In this document: piece by piece, positions 1 through 7,415 of the stretch
Position numbering within the stretch: position 1 is the stretch's first letter
Layout: each line of letters opens with the position of its first letter
Assembly (NCBI GenBank): GCA_938040725.1
Contig: CALHZX010000037.1
Location: forward strand, 1 to 25,524
DNA: 25,524 nucleotides
Origin: an uncultured Actinomyces sp.
Lineage (GTDB): Bacteria > Actinomycetota > Actinomycetes > Actinomycetales > Actinomycetaceae
Direction: 5' to 3'
Translations under genes and position numbers: made by a program
The notes under the pieces: model-generated
The model's database searches: none
Told to the model about the DNA's origin: nothing
Seen by the model: the letters and a program-made list of their open reading frames with translations, nothing else

Positions 1-44
1 TACTCGGCGATGATCTGGTCCTTGACGTCCTTGCTCAGCGGCAC
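1..44 (-). CDS. rpsO: 30S ribosomal protein S15, N-terminal part (cut by window edge)
   Basis: Only the first 14 codons and two bases are in the window. They start at a GTG and read MPLSKDVKDQIIAE, which matches the usual N-terminus of actinobacterial S15. S15 binds the central domain of 16S rRNA and is an early assembly protein of the small subunit. An AGGAG ribosome-binding site lies at 51-55, six bases before the start, which fixes the start codon. The gene follows ribF on the same strand, as is usual in actinobacteria. The identification rests on a short stretch plus synteny. Confidence 0.8.
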   Translation of the reverse strand, partial: MPLSKDVKDQIIAE

Positions 45-73
45 AGGCTTCTCCTTTGTATTCGTTGCGCGGG

Positions 74-96
74 GCATCCGGGCTTTTCCCGGGTGC
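74..96 (-). promoter_or_regulatory. Hairpin in the rpsO 5' leader
   Basis: Nine-base arms (74-82 and 88-96, one G-U pair) enclose a five-base loop, about 20 bases upstream of the rpsO ribosome-binding site. No U-tract follows on the minus strand. It could terminate ribF transcription or be part of an S15 autoregulatory leader, which is known for rpsO in several bacteria. The sequence alone cannot decide. Confidence 0.35.
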
Positions 97-286
97 TGAC
101 AGTCCGCGGCCGGTGTACGGCCTTTCTACAGTAGCACGCCAGCGGCACGATCCCCACAGTGAGCGACCAAGCTAACGATTCCGCTCATCATCGAGGCCAA
201 TGCCCTTCCCCTGCTCGTCGGCCCCAGGCCTCGGGCGGGGTGGGTGCGCCCCCTTGGGCGCGGGACCGGGCGAAGCGGAGGGCGCC

Positions 287-1276
287 CTATCGCGCGGTGA
301 CGGAGTCCGGGTCGACGCGCCCGGCGACGCCGATACCGAGGACGGATGCGGTCTGACGCAGGTCGTCGTCCATCTGGGTCAGCAGGTCGTCGAGGGAATC
401 GAAGGCCATCATCGGGCGGATACGCGACACGAAGGTCACAGCAATGCGTTCGCCGTAGAGGTTCAGGTCGGAGCGGCCAAGGACGTGGGCCTCGACGGTG
501 CGGTCCTCGCCGTTGAACTGTGGGTTGGTTCCCACGGAGATGGCAGCGGGGAGGAACTCGGCGGACTGCGTGCCGGGCACGGCGCGAACGACCCAGCCGG
601 CGTAGACACCGTCGGCGGGGATAACGCCTTCGACATCCTCGGACAGGTTTGCGGTCGGGAAGCCGAGTGTGCGGCCGCGCTTGAAGCCGTGACAGACGGT
701 GCCGCGGATGCGATGGAGGTGTCCGAGTACTCGGGCGGCGCCGGAGACATCGCCGGCGGCGAGGAGCTCGCGTACCCAGGAGGAGGACCAGCGGCGCCCC
801 TCAGGTGCCTCGATATCGGTGACCGTAATGACGTTGAAGCCGTAGCGGCGCCCGAGCTCACGCAGCGTATCGATCGTGCCCGCGTTACCGCGTCCGAAAC
901 GGAAGTCTTCGCCGACAACGACCTCGCGGGCACCACAGCGCTCCACGAGGTATTCATCGACGAATTCCTCGGGCTCGAGGCTGTAGACACTCGCGTCATA
1001 GTGGGCGACGAGCGTCGCGTCCAGGCCAGCCGCAGCCATCGCGTCGAGGCGGTCGCGCAGCGGGGAGATGAGCTGGAGGCCCACCTCGGGCTTGTGTACC
1101 TGGATGGGGTGCGGGTCGAAGGTGATGGCCACCGCGTCGACGCCGAGCTTGTGGGCGCGCTCGATGCAGGTGGAGATGACCTTCTTGTGTCCGTTGTGCA
1201 TGCCATCGAAGTTCCCGATGGTGACGACACTGGCCTCGTTGCCGGGAATGTCTGAGAGGGAATACCAAACGTTCAT
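287..1276 (-). CDS. ribF: Bifunctional riboflavin kinase / FAD synthetase RibF
   Basis: The 329-residue protein converts riboflavin to FMN and then FAD in the cytoplasm. The N-terminal nucleotidyltransferase domain has GNFDGMHNGH at residues 21-30, the HxGH-type nucleotide-binding motif of the family, and an SSSWVREL segment near residue 160. The C-terminal riboflavin-kinase domain has the pattern GxxxxGxxxGRxxGFPTANL, seen here as HGFKRGRTLGFPTANL. Length is normal for the family. The ATG at 1274-1276 is preceded by a purine-rich GAAAGAG site at 1281-1287; a much longer reading frame exists upstream but overlaps truB. Ten bases separate the truB stop from this start, so the two are probably cotranscribed. 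Confidence 0.95.
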   Translation of the reverse strand: MNVWYSLSDIPGNEASVVTIGNFDGMHNGHKKVISTCIERAHKLGVDAVAITFDPHPIQVHKPEVGLQLISPLRDRLDAMAAAGLDATLVAHYDASVYSLEPEEFVDEYLVERCGAREVVVGEDFRFGRGNAGTIDTLRELGRRYGFNVITVTDIEAPEGRRWSSSWVRELLAAGDVSGAARVLGHLHRIRGTVCHGFKRGRTLGFPTANLSEDVEGVIPADGVYAGWVVRAVPGTQSAEFLPAAISVGTNPQFNGEDRTVEAHVLGRSDLNLYGERIAVTFVSRIRPMMAFDSLDDLLTQMDDDLRQTASVLGIGVAGRVDPDSVTAR

Positions 1277-1286
1277 GAGTCTCTTT

Positions 1287-2339
1287 CTAGAAAACCAGGA
1301 CGGTGCACAGGCGTGCCTCGTCAATGCGCAGCAGACCCACGACGGTGCCGTCGGGCGCGACGGCGGCAATCGGCGAGGCTCCCTCCCCGTCATCGCTCTG
1401 CGCGCGGTCACCGGCCTCGGCCACCCACTGCGCCAGGTCACCGCGCGAACGCCGGGGGGCCTGTCCGTGAGCAAACGCACCGGCCTCAGCCTCTGTCAGG
1501 AGGAGCGTGGGGAACATAGTGCGCGCGGCCTCCCCCAGGGGGACGAGGGGGAGGACCGGTTCTGCGTCCACCTCCCCTTCCGGGGTGGCGGCCTCAACCG
1601 CGGCGCTCAGTTCCTCGAGCGTCATCGCCGTCTCCACCGTCACGTCACCCACGCGCGTGCGGCGCAGCGCGGTCAGGTGAGCGCCCACACCGAGCCCCTC
1701 GCCGGCATCGCGCGCGAGGGCGCGCACATAGGTACCCGAGGAGCACTCGACGACCACGTCAACGTCGACCACTCGAACGGGGCCGGAGGGTACCTGTTCG
1801 CCTGGCGCGTTATCGGCGTCGGTCTCCTCGAGGATGCACTCGGCAGGGCGCGGGGGCGCCAGGACTTCCAGGCGCGAAATACGCACCGGGCGCGCCGCCA
1901 GTTCGACGTCCTCACCCGCACGGGCGAGGGCATAGGCACGCTTGCCGTTCACCTTGATCGCCGAAACGGTCGAAGGCACCTGCATGATGTCCCCACGCAG
2001 CGGCGCGAGCGCGGCTTCGAGCTGATCCTCGCTCAGCGACTCGCAGCCCACGGCTGCGGTCGCGACACCTTCTGCATCGTCTGTGTTGGTAGCGACGCCA
2101 AAACGGATCGTCGCCCGATATTCTTTTGAATGTCCACTCACCCACGTGAGCAGTTTCGTTGCCTTCCCAATGCCGATCACAAGGACTCCCGTGGCCATCG
2201 GGTCCAGGGTGCCACCGTGCCCCACCTTGCGGGTGTGAGCCAGTCGTCGCACGCGTGAGACCACGTCGTGGCTGGTGAGCCCCTGCGGCTTGTCGATAAC
2301 GACGAGGCCGGGGCGCGGATTATCGGGTCGACGAGCCAT
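1287..2339 (-). CDS. truB: tRNA pseudouridine(55) synthase TruB
   Basis: The 350-residue enzyme makes the pseudouridine of the T-loop in tRNAs. The catalytic motif GGTLDPMATGVL is present, with the catalytic aspartate near residue 46, and the N-terminal LVVIDKPQGLTSHDVV is typical. The protein is longer than E. coli TruB; two insertions are apparent in the middle, including an acidic stretch. The ATG at 2337-2339 is chosen. A TTG in the same frame at 2354 would overlap the rbfA end and has no well-spaced ribosome-binding site. The rbfA stop is five bases upstream, which suggests translational coupling. Confidence 0.93.
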   Translation of the reverse strand: MARRPDNPRPGLVVIDKPQGLTSHDVVSRVRRLAHTRKVGHGGTLDPMATGVLVIGIGKATKLLTWVSGHSKEYRATIRFGVATNTDDAEGVATAAVGCESLSEDQLEAALAPLRGDIMQVPSTVSAIKVNGKRAYALARAGEDVELAARPVRISRLEVLAPPRPAECILEETDADNAPGEQVPSGPVRVVDVDVVVECSSGTYVRALARDAGEGLGVGAHLTALRRTRVGDVTVETAMTLEELSAAVEAATPEGEVDAEPVLPLVPLGEAARTMFPTLLLTEAEAGAFAHGQAPRRSRGDLAQWVAEAGDRAQSDDGEGASPIAAVAPDGTVVGLLRIDEARLCTVLVF

Positions 2340-2344
2340 GACGG

Positions 2345-2794
2345 TCAGGCCCAACCCTTCTCGGCGTCGTTCTCGTCGTCATCGTGACGGTAGGGGTCAG
2401 CGTCGCCGGCGTAGGTGGCACCGGCAGAGGCTGCCGCGATGGCCTCGTCCTTCGCCTTGGCCTTCGCCAGCGCGTCCTCGAGCGCAGCGGCGCTCTCGGG
2501 CAGCGCATCGGGAATGAACTCCAGGGTCGGAGTTAGACGCAGGCCCAGAGCCTTGCCCACACGCGAGCGGAAAAGACCCTGCGCGGACGCGAACGCGCGA
2601 GCCGCCTTCTCGCGCTGCTCGTCATCGCCGAGCACCGTGTAGAAGATGGACGCGTGCTGCAAGTCACCCGTCACACGCACATCCGTGATCGTCACGAGCT
2701 CCAGACGGGGATCCTTCACGTGGCGTCCGATCATCGACGCGACAGTCTGCAGTATTCGCTCCTGCACCTTACGAACGCGAGCCTCGTCAGCCAT
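2345..2794 (-). CDS. rbfA: 30S ribosome-binding factor RbfA
   Basis: The 149-residue cold-shock and 16S-maturation factor has a KH-like fold. It carries the typical N-terminal RVRKVQERIL segment, then KDPRLELVTITDVRVTGDLQ and a strand-rich core, and ends in an acidic, low-complexity tail. The ATG at 2792-2794 has an excellent GAAAGGAG site at 2801-2808. A GTG start further upstream at 2818 is therefore rejected. It lies in the order infB-rbfA-truB on one strand, but a hairpin separates it from infB, so it may also have its own promoter or depend on read-through. Confidence 0.95.
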   Translation of the reverse strand: MADEARVRKVQERILQTVASMIGRHVKDPRLELVTITDVRVTGDLQHASIFYTVLGDDEQREKAARAFASAQGLFRSRVGKALGLRLTPTLEFIPDALPESAAALEDALAKAKAKDEAIAAASAGATYAGDADPYRHDDDENDAEKGWA

Positions 2795-2847
2795 CGCGCC
2801 CTCCTTTCGGGCACTCACGCCCTTGTCGAAACACTAGATGAGAGAAG

Positions 2848-2877
2848 ATCGGGGTCCGAGCATGCCCGGACCCCGAT
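2848..2877 (-). terminator. Hairpin between infB and rbfA
   Basis: Perfect 11-bp arms at 2848-2858 and 2867-2877 enclose an eight-base loop, 17 bases after the infB stop. On the minus strand the stem is followed by the pyrimidine-rich CTTCTCTC rather than a clean U-run. It is a likely partial terminator or RNA-stability element. Confidence 0.6.
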
Positions 2878-2893
2878 ACTTCACACCACGGAA

Positions 2894-5698
2894 TCAGTCA
2901 CGAGCCTTCTCGCGCATCTCCCAGGTCTCAATGACGTCGCCCTCGGCGATGTCCTTGTAACCCAGAGTGATACCGCACTCGTAGCCCTCGCGGACCTCGG
3001 TGACGTCGTCCTTCTCGCGACGCAGGGACGCGATCTCGAGGTTGTCGGCGACAACGACGCCGTCGCGCACCAGGCGAGCCTTGGTGCCGCGCTTGATCGT
3101 GCCGGAACGGACGATCGAACCGGCGATGTTGCCGAACTTGCCGGAGCGGAAGACCTGGCGGATCTCCGCGGTGCCCAGCTGGACCTCCTCGTAGATCGGC
3201 TTGAGCATGCCCTTGAGGGCCGCCTCAATATCGTCGATCGCAGAGTAGATGACGTTGTAGTACTTGATCTCGACACCTTCGGCATCCGCCATCTCGGCCA
3301 CGCGCTCGGCGGGACGGACGTTGAAGCCGATGATGACCGCGTTGTCGACGGTCGCCAGGTTGACGTCGTTCTGCGTGATCGCACCGACACCGCGGTGGAT
3401 GATACGCAGCGCGACCTCGTCGCCCACATCGATGCGCAGCAGCGAGTCTTCCAGGGCCTCCACGGCACCGGACACGTCGCCCTTGATGACCAGGTTGAGG
3501 GTGTCGACCTCGCCCTCGGCCAGGACCTTGTCAAAGTCCTCCAGGGAGACGCGCTTGCGGCGCTTAGCCAGCAGGGCCTGACGCTCGGCAGCCTCACGCT
3601 TGTCGGCGATCTGGCGGGCCGTGCGGTCGTCGGGCGCAACCAGGAAGGAATCGCCGGCGCGCGGAACGGACGTCAGACCGAGGACCGCGACGGGGGTCGA
3701 CGGACCAGCCTCGGAGACGTCATGACCGGCGTCGTCGAACATGGCGCGCACACGGCCGTAAGACGAGCCGACCACGAGGGAGTCGCCCACGTGGAGCGTG
3801 CCACGCTGAACCAGCATGGTCGCGACGGCGCCGCGGCCCTTGTCCAGGTTCGCTTCGATGGCGACACCGCGCGCGTCGGTTAGCGGGTTGGCCTCGAGGG
3901 TCAGCGCCGCGTCGGCGGTCAGCAGGACGGCCTCAAGCAGCTCGCGAATGCCCGTGCGCTGCTTGGCGGAGATGTTGACGAACATGACGTCGCCGCCGTA
4001 CTCCTCTGCGACCAGGCCGTACTCGGTGAGCTGGGAACGGATCTTCTCCGGGTTCGCGGTGTCCTTATCGACCTTGTTGACCGCAACGACGATCGGAACG
4101 CCGGCCGCCTGCGCGTGGTTGATGGCCTCAACCGTCTGGGGCATGACGCCGTCATCGGCCGCGACCACGAGGATCGCGATATCGGTGACCTGCGCGCCAC
4201 GGGCACGCATAGCCGTGAAGGCCTCGTGACCGGGGGTGTCGATGAAGGTGATCGGGCGGGCGGTGCCGTCCTCAGCCTTGACGGTGACCTGGTAGGCGCC
4301 GATGTGCTGGGTGATACCACCGTGCTCGGTGTCGACGACGTCCGTGTGGCGGATCGCGTCGAGCAGCTTGGTCTTACCGTGGTCGACGTGACCCATGACG
4401 GTGACGACCGGAGGACGGGGCTGCATGTTGTCGGCGTCATCGAGCTCTTCGGCCTCGAGGTCGATGTCGAAGGACTCGAGCAGCTCGCGGTCCTCGTCCT
4501 CGGGGGAAACGACCTTGACGTCGTAGCCGAGCTCCGCGCCCAGGGCCTCGAAGGTGTCCTGGTCGAGGGACTGCGTGGCGGTCGCCATCTCGCCCAGGGC
4601 GAAGAGGACCGTCACGAGCGCTGCGGGATTGACGTCAATCTTCTCAGCGAGATCGGCCAGGGATGCGCCCTGACGGATGCGGATCTGCGCGCCGTTACCG
4701 CGCGGGATCGAGACACCGCCAATGACGGGCGCGTTCTGCTGCTCGTACTCTTGACGCTTCGCACGCTTCGACTTGCGTCCGCGCTGCGAGCGGCCGCCTC
4801 CGCGACCGAATGCGCCCGGCGTGGATCCACGACCGCCGCGACCACCACCGCGGGGACCGCCGAAGCCGCCGCCGTTGTTCTGAGGACCGCCGGCGCCTGC
4901 ACCTGCGCCACCGGGACGGCCATTGCCGCGACCACGACCACCGCCGCGACCGCCGCGCTCTCCGCCGCCGTTACCGGAAGCAGCATTACGAGCGAAGTTC
5001 GCCTGGCCGGGCATCATGCCCGGGTTCGGGCGGTTGCCACCGGGGCGCGAGGCACCGGGACGGGGACCGCCGTTACCGGAGGCACCCGAACGCGCGGCGC
5101 CGGGACGCGGGCCGCCGTTGCCCGAGGCTCCCGGACGCGGGCCACCGGGGCGCGGACCACCGGAGCCGCCCGGACGGGGCATGCCCTGGGACGAGGCGTA
5201 CGGGTTGTTGCCCGGGCGCGGGCCACCGGGACGCGGGCCACCGGGGCGAGCCGGACGAGGGGCGTCGTTACGACGCGGGGTGGGCTTGGGAGCGCTAGCG
5301 TCCGCGCTCTTGCGGCCCGAGGGCTTGGGGGTCCCTTCGGGCTTCTTGCCGCGAGGTTTGGGAGCGCTCTTGGGGGCCGCAGCGGGCTTCGGCGCGCCAG
5401 GCTTGGGAGCGCCAGCCTTGGGTGCGGCAGCCTTGGGTGCCACGTCGGCGGGGGCGCCAGCCTTCTTCGCGGCGGGCTTGGCCGCGCCGGGCTTGGGAGC
5501 CTTGGCGGCGGGCTTGGCGTCCGCCTTCTTGGTCTTGGGGGCCGTCGCGAACTTCTCGCGCATCTGCCGCACGACGGGCGGTTCGAGCGAGGACGACGAC
5601 GACTTGACGAATTCACCTGCTTCCTTCAGGTGACCCATCAGTTCTTTGCTGGTGATTCCGAGCTCTTTGGCGAGCTCGTGGACACGCAACTTTGCCAC
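2894..5698 (-). CDS. infB: Translation initiation factor IF-2
   Basis: The 934-residue GTPase delivers initiator tRNA to the 30S subunit. Residues 1-50 form the IF2 N-terminal domain (VHELAKELGITSKELM). Residues 55-140 are Ala/Pro/Lys-rich and 145-310 are Gly/Pro/Arg-rich with repeated GGPRPG units, as in other actinobacterial IF-2. A second IF2_N-like domain covers about 335-400. The G domain has GHVDHGKT at 436-443, GGIT at 460-463, DTPGH at 487-491, NKVD at 541-544 and SAK at 577-579, followed by beta-barrel domains and the tRNA-binding C-terminal domain. The start is GTG at 5696-5698 with GGAG at 5703-5706. An ATG at 5698-5700 is in a different frame. A 21-bp near-palindrome at 5716-5736 precedes it. 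Confidence 0.97.
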   Translation of the reverse strand: MAKLRVHELAKELGITSKELMGHLKEAGEFVKSSSSSLEPPVVRQMREKFATAPKTKKADAKPAAKAPKPGAAKPAAKKAGAPADVAPKAAAPKAGAPKPGAPKPAAAPKSAPKPRGKKPEGTPKPSGRKSADASAPKPTPRRNDAPRPARPGGPRPGGPRPGNNPYASSQGMPRPGGSGGPRPGGPRPGASGNGGPRPGAARSGASGNGGPRPGASRPGGNRPNPGMMPGQANFARNAASGNGGGERGGRGGGRGRGNGRPGGAGAGAGGPQNNGGGFGGPRGGGRGGRGSTPGAFGRGGGRSQRGRKSKRAKRQEYEQQNAPVIGGVSIPRGNGAQIRIRQGASLADLAEKIDVNPAALVTVLFALGEMATATQSLDQDTFEALGAELGYDVKVVSPEDEDRELLESFDIDLEAEELDDADNMQPRPPVVTVMGHVDHGKTKLLDAIRHTDVVDTEHGGITQHIGAYQVTVKAEDGTARPITFIDTPGHEAFTAMRARGAQVTDIAILVVAADDGVMPQTVEAINHAQAAGVPIVVAVNKVDKDTANPEKIRSQLTEYGLVAEEYGGDVMFVNISAKQRTGIRELLEAVLLTADAALTLEANPLTDARGVAIEANLDKGRGAVATMLVQRGTLHVGDSLVVGSSYGRVRAMFDDAGHDVSEAGPSTPVAVLGLTSVPRAGDSFLVAPDDRTARQIADKREAAERQALLAKRRKRVSLEDFDKVLAEGEVDTLNLVIKGDVSGAVEALEDSLLRIDVGDEVALRIIHRGVGAITQNDVNLATVDNAVIIGFNVRPAERVAEMADAEGVEIKYYNVIYSAIDDIEAALKGMLKPIYEEVQLGTAEIRQVFRSGKFGNIAGSIVRSGTIKRGTKARLVRDGVVVADNLEIASLRREKDDVTEVREGYECGITLGYKDIAEGDVIETWEMREKARD

Positions 5699-5715
5699 AT
5701 TTCTCCATTCCGGAA

Positions 5716-5736
5716 GCGTCTCCGGTCCGGAGACGC
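5716..5736 (-). promoter_or_regulatory. Palindrome upstream of infB
   Basis: A 21-base palindrome with arms GCGTCTCCGG and CCGGAGACGC around one central base lies 17 bases upstream of the infB GTG. In RNA it can form an eight-bp stem with a five-base loop close to the ribosome-binding site. No function is assigned. Confidence 0.4.
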
Positions 5737-5834
5737 CTTACTGATATTGCTGGCAGCTCATCGCTGGGTACTCATCGGGTGCCCATCAGCTTCCAACCCG
5801 CTTCCATTTTCTCGGCGTTGATGGCGCGTGGCCA

Positions 5835-6122
5835 TCACTGGTGGTTGATCAACTCCTCCACGTCGTCCCACACGCCCTCCGGAACGTTTCCCGTTCGGAA
5901 CGAGCGCGCAAGACCGCGTCTGACTCGGGCTTTCTGGATACACCCCGCATCGGGGTGCACCCAGGCACCTCGGCCTGGAAGAATCGCCGCCGGATCGACG
6001 TGAATCGATCCGTCTGGCGAGCGCACGATCCGCACGAGTGCGGTTCGGTGCGCGTGTGCGCCGCATCCAATGCAGGTGCGCTGGGGCCCGGAGGTGGGCA
6101 CTGGCGGCACAGAATACGACAC
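5835..6122 (-). CDS. ylxR: YlxR family RNA-binding protein
   Basis: This 95-residue protein belongs to the small YlxR (DUF448) family encoded between nusA and infB in many Gram-positive bacteria. It has the conserved N-terminal RTCIGCG at residues 15-21 and the GRGAWVHP core. The family is thought to bind nucleic acid and has been linked to RNase P and transcription control in Firmicutes; its role in actinobacteria is unsettled. The GTG start at 6120-6122 has AGGGG about four bases upstream. That site lies inside the 3' arm of a perfect 12-bp hairpin (6123-6152), so its translation may be conditional. A 134-base gap follows before infB. Confidence 0.88.
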   Translation of the reverse strand: MSYSVPPVPTSGPQRTCIGCGAHAHRTALVRIVRSPDGSIHVDPAAILPGRGAWVHPDAGCIQKARVRRGLARSFRTGNVPEGVWDDVEELINHQ

Positions 6123-6152
6123 AATCCCCTAGCTTAGTCCAGCTAGGGGATT
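6123..6152 (-). promoter_or_regulatory. Perfect hairpin covering the ylxR ribosome-binding site
   Basis: Arms of 12 bases (6123-6134 and 6141-6152) pair perfectly around a six-base loop in the 44-base gap between the nusA stop and the ylxR start. On the minus strand the 3' arm ends directly at the GTG and contains its AGGGG site. No U-run follows, so a Rho-independent terminator is unlikely. Sequestration of the start region is the simpler reading. Confidence 0.6.
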
Positions 6153-6166
6153 GCTCGTCTGAGAAA

Positions 6167-7195
6167 CTATGAGCGACTTGTCACGTCATCGGGGGTGGAG
6201 ACGCGCGAGGCGATCGCGTCGTCGCCGGTTTCCGTGTCGGCGTGGATGTCGATGTGGTAGTTCGTCAGGCGTGCGGCAAGGCGAGCGTTCTGCCCTTCCT
6301 TGCCGATGGCGAGGGAGAGCTGGAAGTCGGGGACGATGGCCGTCGCCGTACGGTTGTCCACGGAGTGGACGACGACGCGGGTGACGCGTGCGGGCGAGAG
6401 CGAGTTGGCGACGAAACGCGCCGGATCGTCGGAGTAATCGACGATGTCGATCTTCTCCCCGCCCAGCTCGGCCATGACGGAGCGCACGCGCGCGCCCATC
6501 GGCCCAATGCAGGCGCCCTTGGCGTTGATGCCTTCGCGGGTGGCGGCCACGGCGATCTTCGTGCGGTGTCCGGCCTCGCGGGCAATCGCCTTGATCTTCA
6601 CGAGGCCCTGCTGGATCTCGGGAACCTCACGCTGGAAGAGGCCGGCGACGAGGTTGGGGTGGGTGCGCGACAGGGTGATGCGCGGACCGCGCTCGGTGCG
6701 CTCGACGCCCACGACGTAGGCGCGGATGCGGTCACCGTGGCGGTAGGACTCGCCGGGGACCTTTTCACCGTCGGGCAGGACGGCCTCGAAGTCATCGGAG
6801 ACCTGGACCATCGTGGGGCGGCCGGGGCGCGGGGCCTGGACGGTGCCCGTGATGATCTGGCCTTCACGACCGGCGAAGTCACCGAAGACGCGCTGGTCGT
6901 CGGCGTCGCGCAGGCGCTGCATGATGACAGAGCGCGCGGTCGACTGGGCGATGCGGCCGAAGTTCTTCGGGGTGTCGTCGAACTCGCCGATCGGGTTGCC
7001 GTCCTCGTCCTCGTCCATAGCCATGACGGTGACGCGTCCGGTCTTCTTGTCGATTTCGATGCGGGCCTGGGAGATGGCGCCGGGCAGGTTGTGGTACGCC
7101 TTGAGCAGCGCCTCTTCGATGGCGTCGACGAGGGTTTCGAGGCTGACACCCTTCTCATTTTCCACCATCCGCAGAGCGGTCATATCGATTTCCAT
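6167..7195 (-). CDS. nusA: Transcription termination/antitermination factor NusA
   Basis: The 342-residue RNA-polymerase-associated factor controls pausing, termination and rRNA antitermination. Residues 1-105 are the polymerase-binding N-terminal domain (VSLETLVDAIEEALLKAY). Residues about 110-178 are the S1 domain ending in PRITLSRTHP. KH1 has GPMGARV at 231-237 and KH2 has IGKEGQN at 297-303. It lacks the C-terminal acidic repeats of E. coli NusA, as expected in actinobacteria. The ATG at 7193-7195 is preceded by AGGAG at 7199-7203. It is normally downstream of rimP, but here a truncated rimP tail ends six bases upstream and intact rimP is 5.1 kb away behind two hairpins. nusA must therefore have its own promoter or rely on read-through. 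Confidence 0.97.
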   Translation of the reverse strand: MEIDMTALRMVENEKGVSLETLVDAIEEALLKAYHNLPGAISQARIEIDKKTGRVTVMAMDEDEDGNPIGEFDDTPKNFGRIAQSTARSVIMQRLRDADDQRVFGDFAGREGQIITGTVQAPRPGRPTMVQVSDDFEAVLPDGEKVPGESYRHGDRIRAYVVGVERTERGPRITLSRTHPNLVAGLFQREVPEIQQGLVKIKAIAREAGHRTKIAVAATREGINAKGACIGPMGARVRSVMAELGGEKIDIVDYSDDPARFVANSLSPARVTRVVVHSVDNRTATAIVPDFQLSLAIGKEGQNARLAARLTNYHIDIHADTETGDDAIASRVSTPDDVTSRS

Positions 7196-7201
7196 GGTCT
7201 C

Positions 7202-7310
7202 CTACTTCCCCGTTCCAAAGTCGACGCGTGAACGCGCCTTCCTCATGTCCTGGTTACCCATGGTAATCGATCTGGCGCGGTTGGTGGTCGTTGCGATTGT
7301 CTCGCCTACG
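7202..7310 (-). pseudogene. rimP: Remnant of the 3' end of rimP
   Basis: Read on the minus strand in the rimP frame, this stretch ends QDMRKARSRVDFGTGK and a stop. The intact RimP ends QDMRKARSRVDFGTGN. Bases 7206-7252 match 12309-12355 at 46 of 47 positions. The next 52 bases still align without gaps at roughly 60 percent by hand count, including the residues GETIAT against NETSAT. There is no start codon or upstream rimP domain, and a terminator hairpin lies just upstream, so it is not a working gene. It shows where rimP once joined nusA. Confidence 0.85.
7206..7252. repeat. 47-bp direct repeat, copy 1 (nusA-proximal edge of insert)
   Basis: This copy differs from 12309-12355 only at position 7229 (T here, C in the other copy). 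The offset is 5103 bases and both copies have the same orientation. Both encode the C-terminus of RimP. Outside the 47 bp the nusA-side flank diverges completely, and the other flank keeps only distant rimP similarity. Confidence 0.92.
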
Positions 7311-7340
7311 TCACGTTCATCCGCGACGGGCGCCGTACAA

Positions 7341-7382
7341 GCAGACGCCTCGACCACACTGGGGAATGGGCGAGGCGTCTGC
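7341..7382 (-). terminator. Hairpin terminator downstream of the thiamine-uptake operon
   Basis: Perfect 12-bp arms GCAGACGCCTCG / CGAGGCGTCTGC enclose an 18-base loop, beginning 34 bases after the stop of the last gene of the operon. On the minus strand it is followed by TTGT and then GC-rich sequence, so the U-tract is short. It sits between the operon and the rimP remnant. Confidence 0.65.
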
Positions 7383-7415
7383 GAACGGGCGCGCGAGCGC
7401 CCGCTAGGTACTTTT

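Noticed and set aside
4115..5821. Long open frame (568 codons) on the plus strand opposite infB
   Set aside because: It is a shadow of the GC-rich, repetitive infB coding sequence; the product is low-complexity with no domain, and infB is certain.
7386..7403. GGGCGC...GCGCCC inverted repeat at the end of the last thi gene
   Set aside because: It is short and in GC-rich sequence beside the much stronger 7341-7382 hairpin, so it is not called separately.
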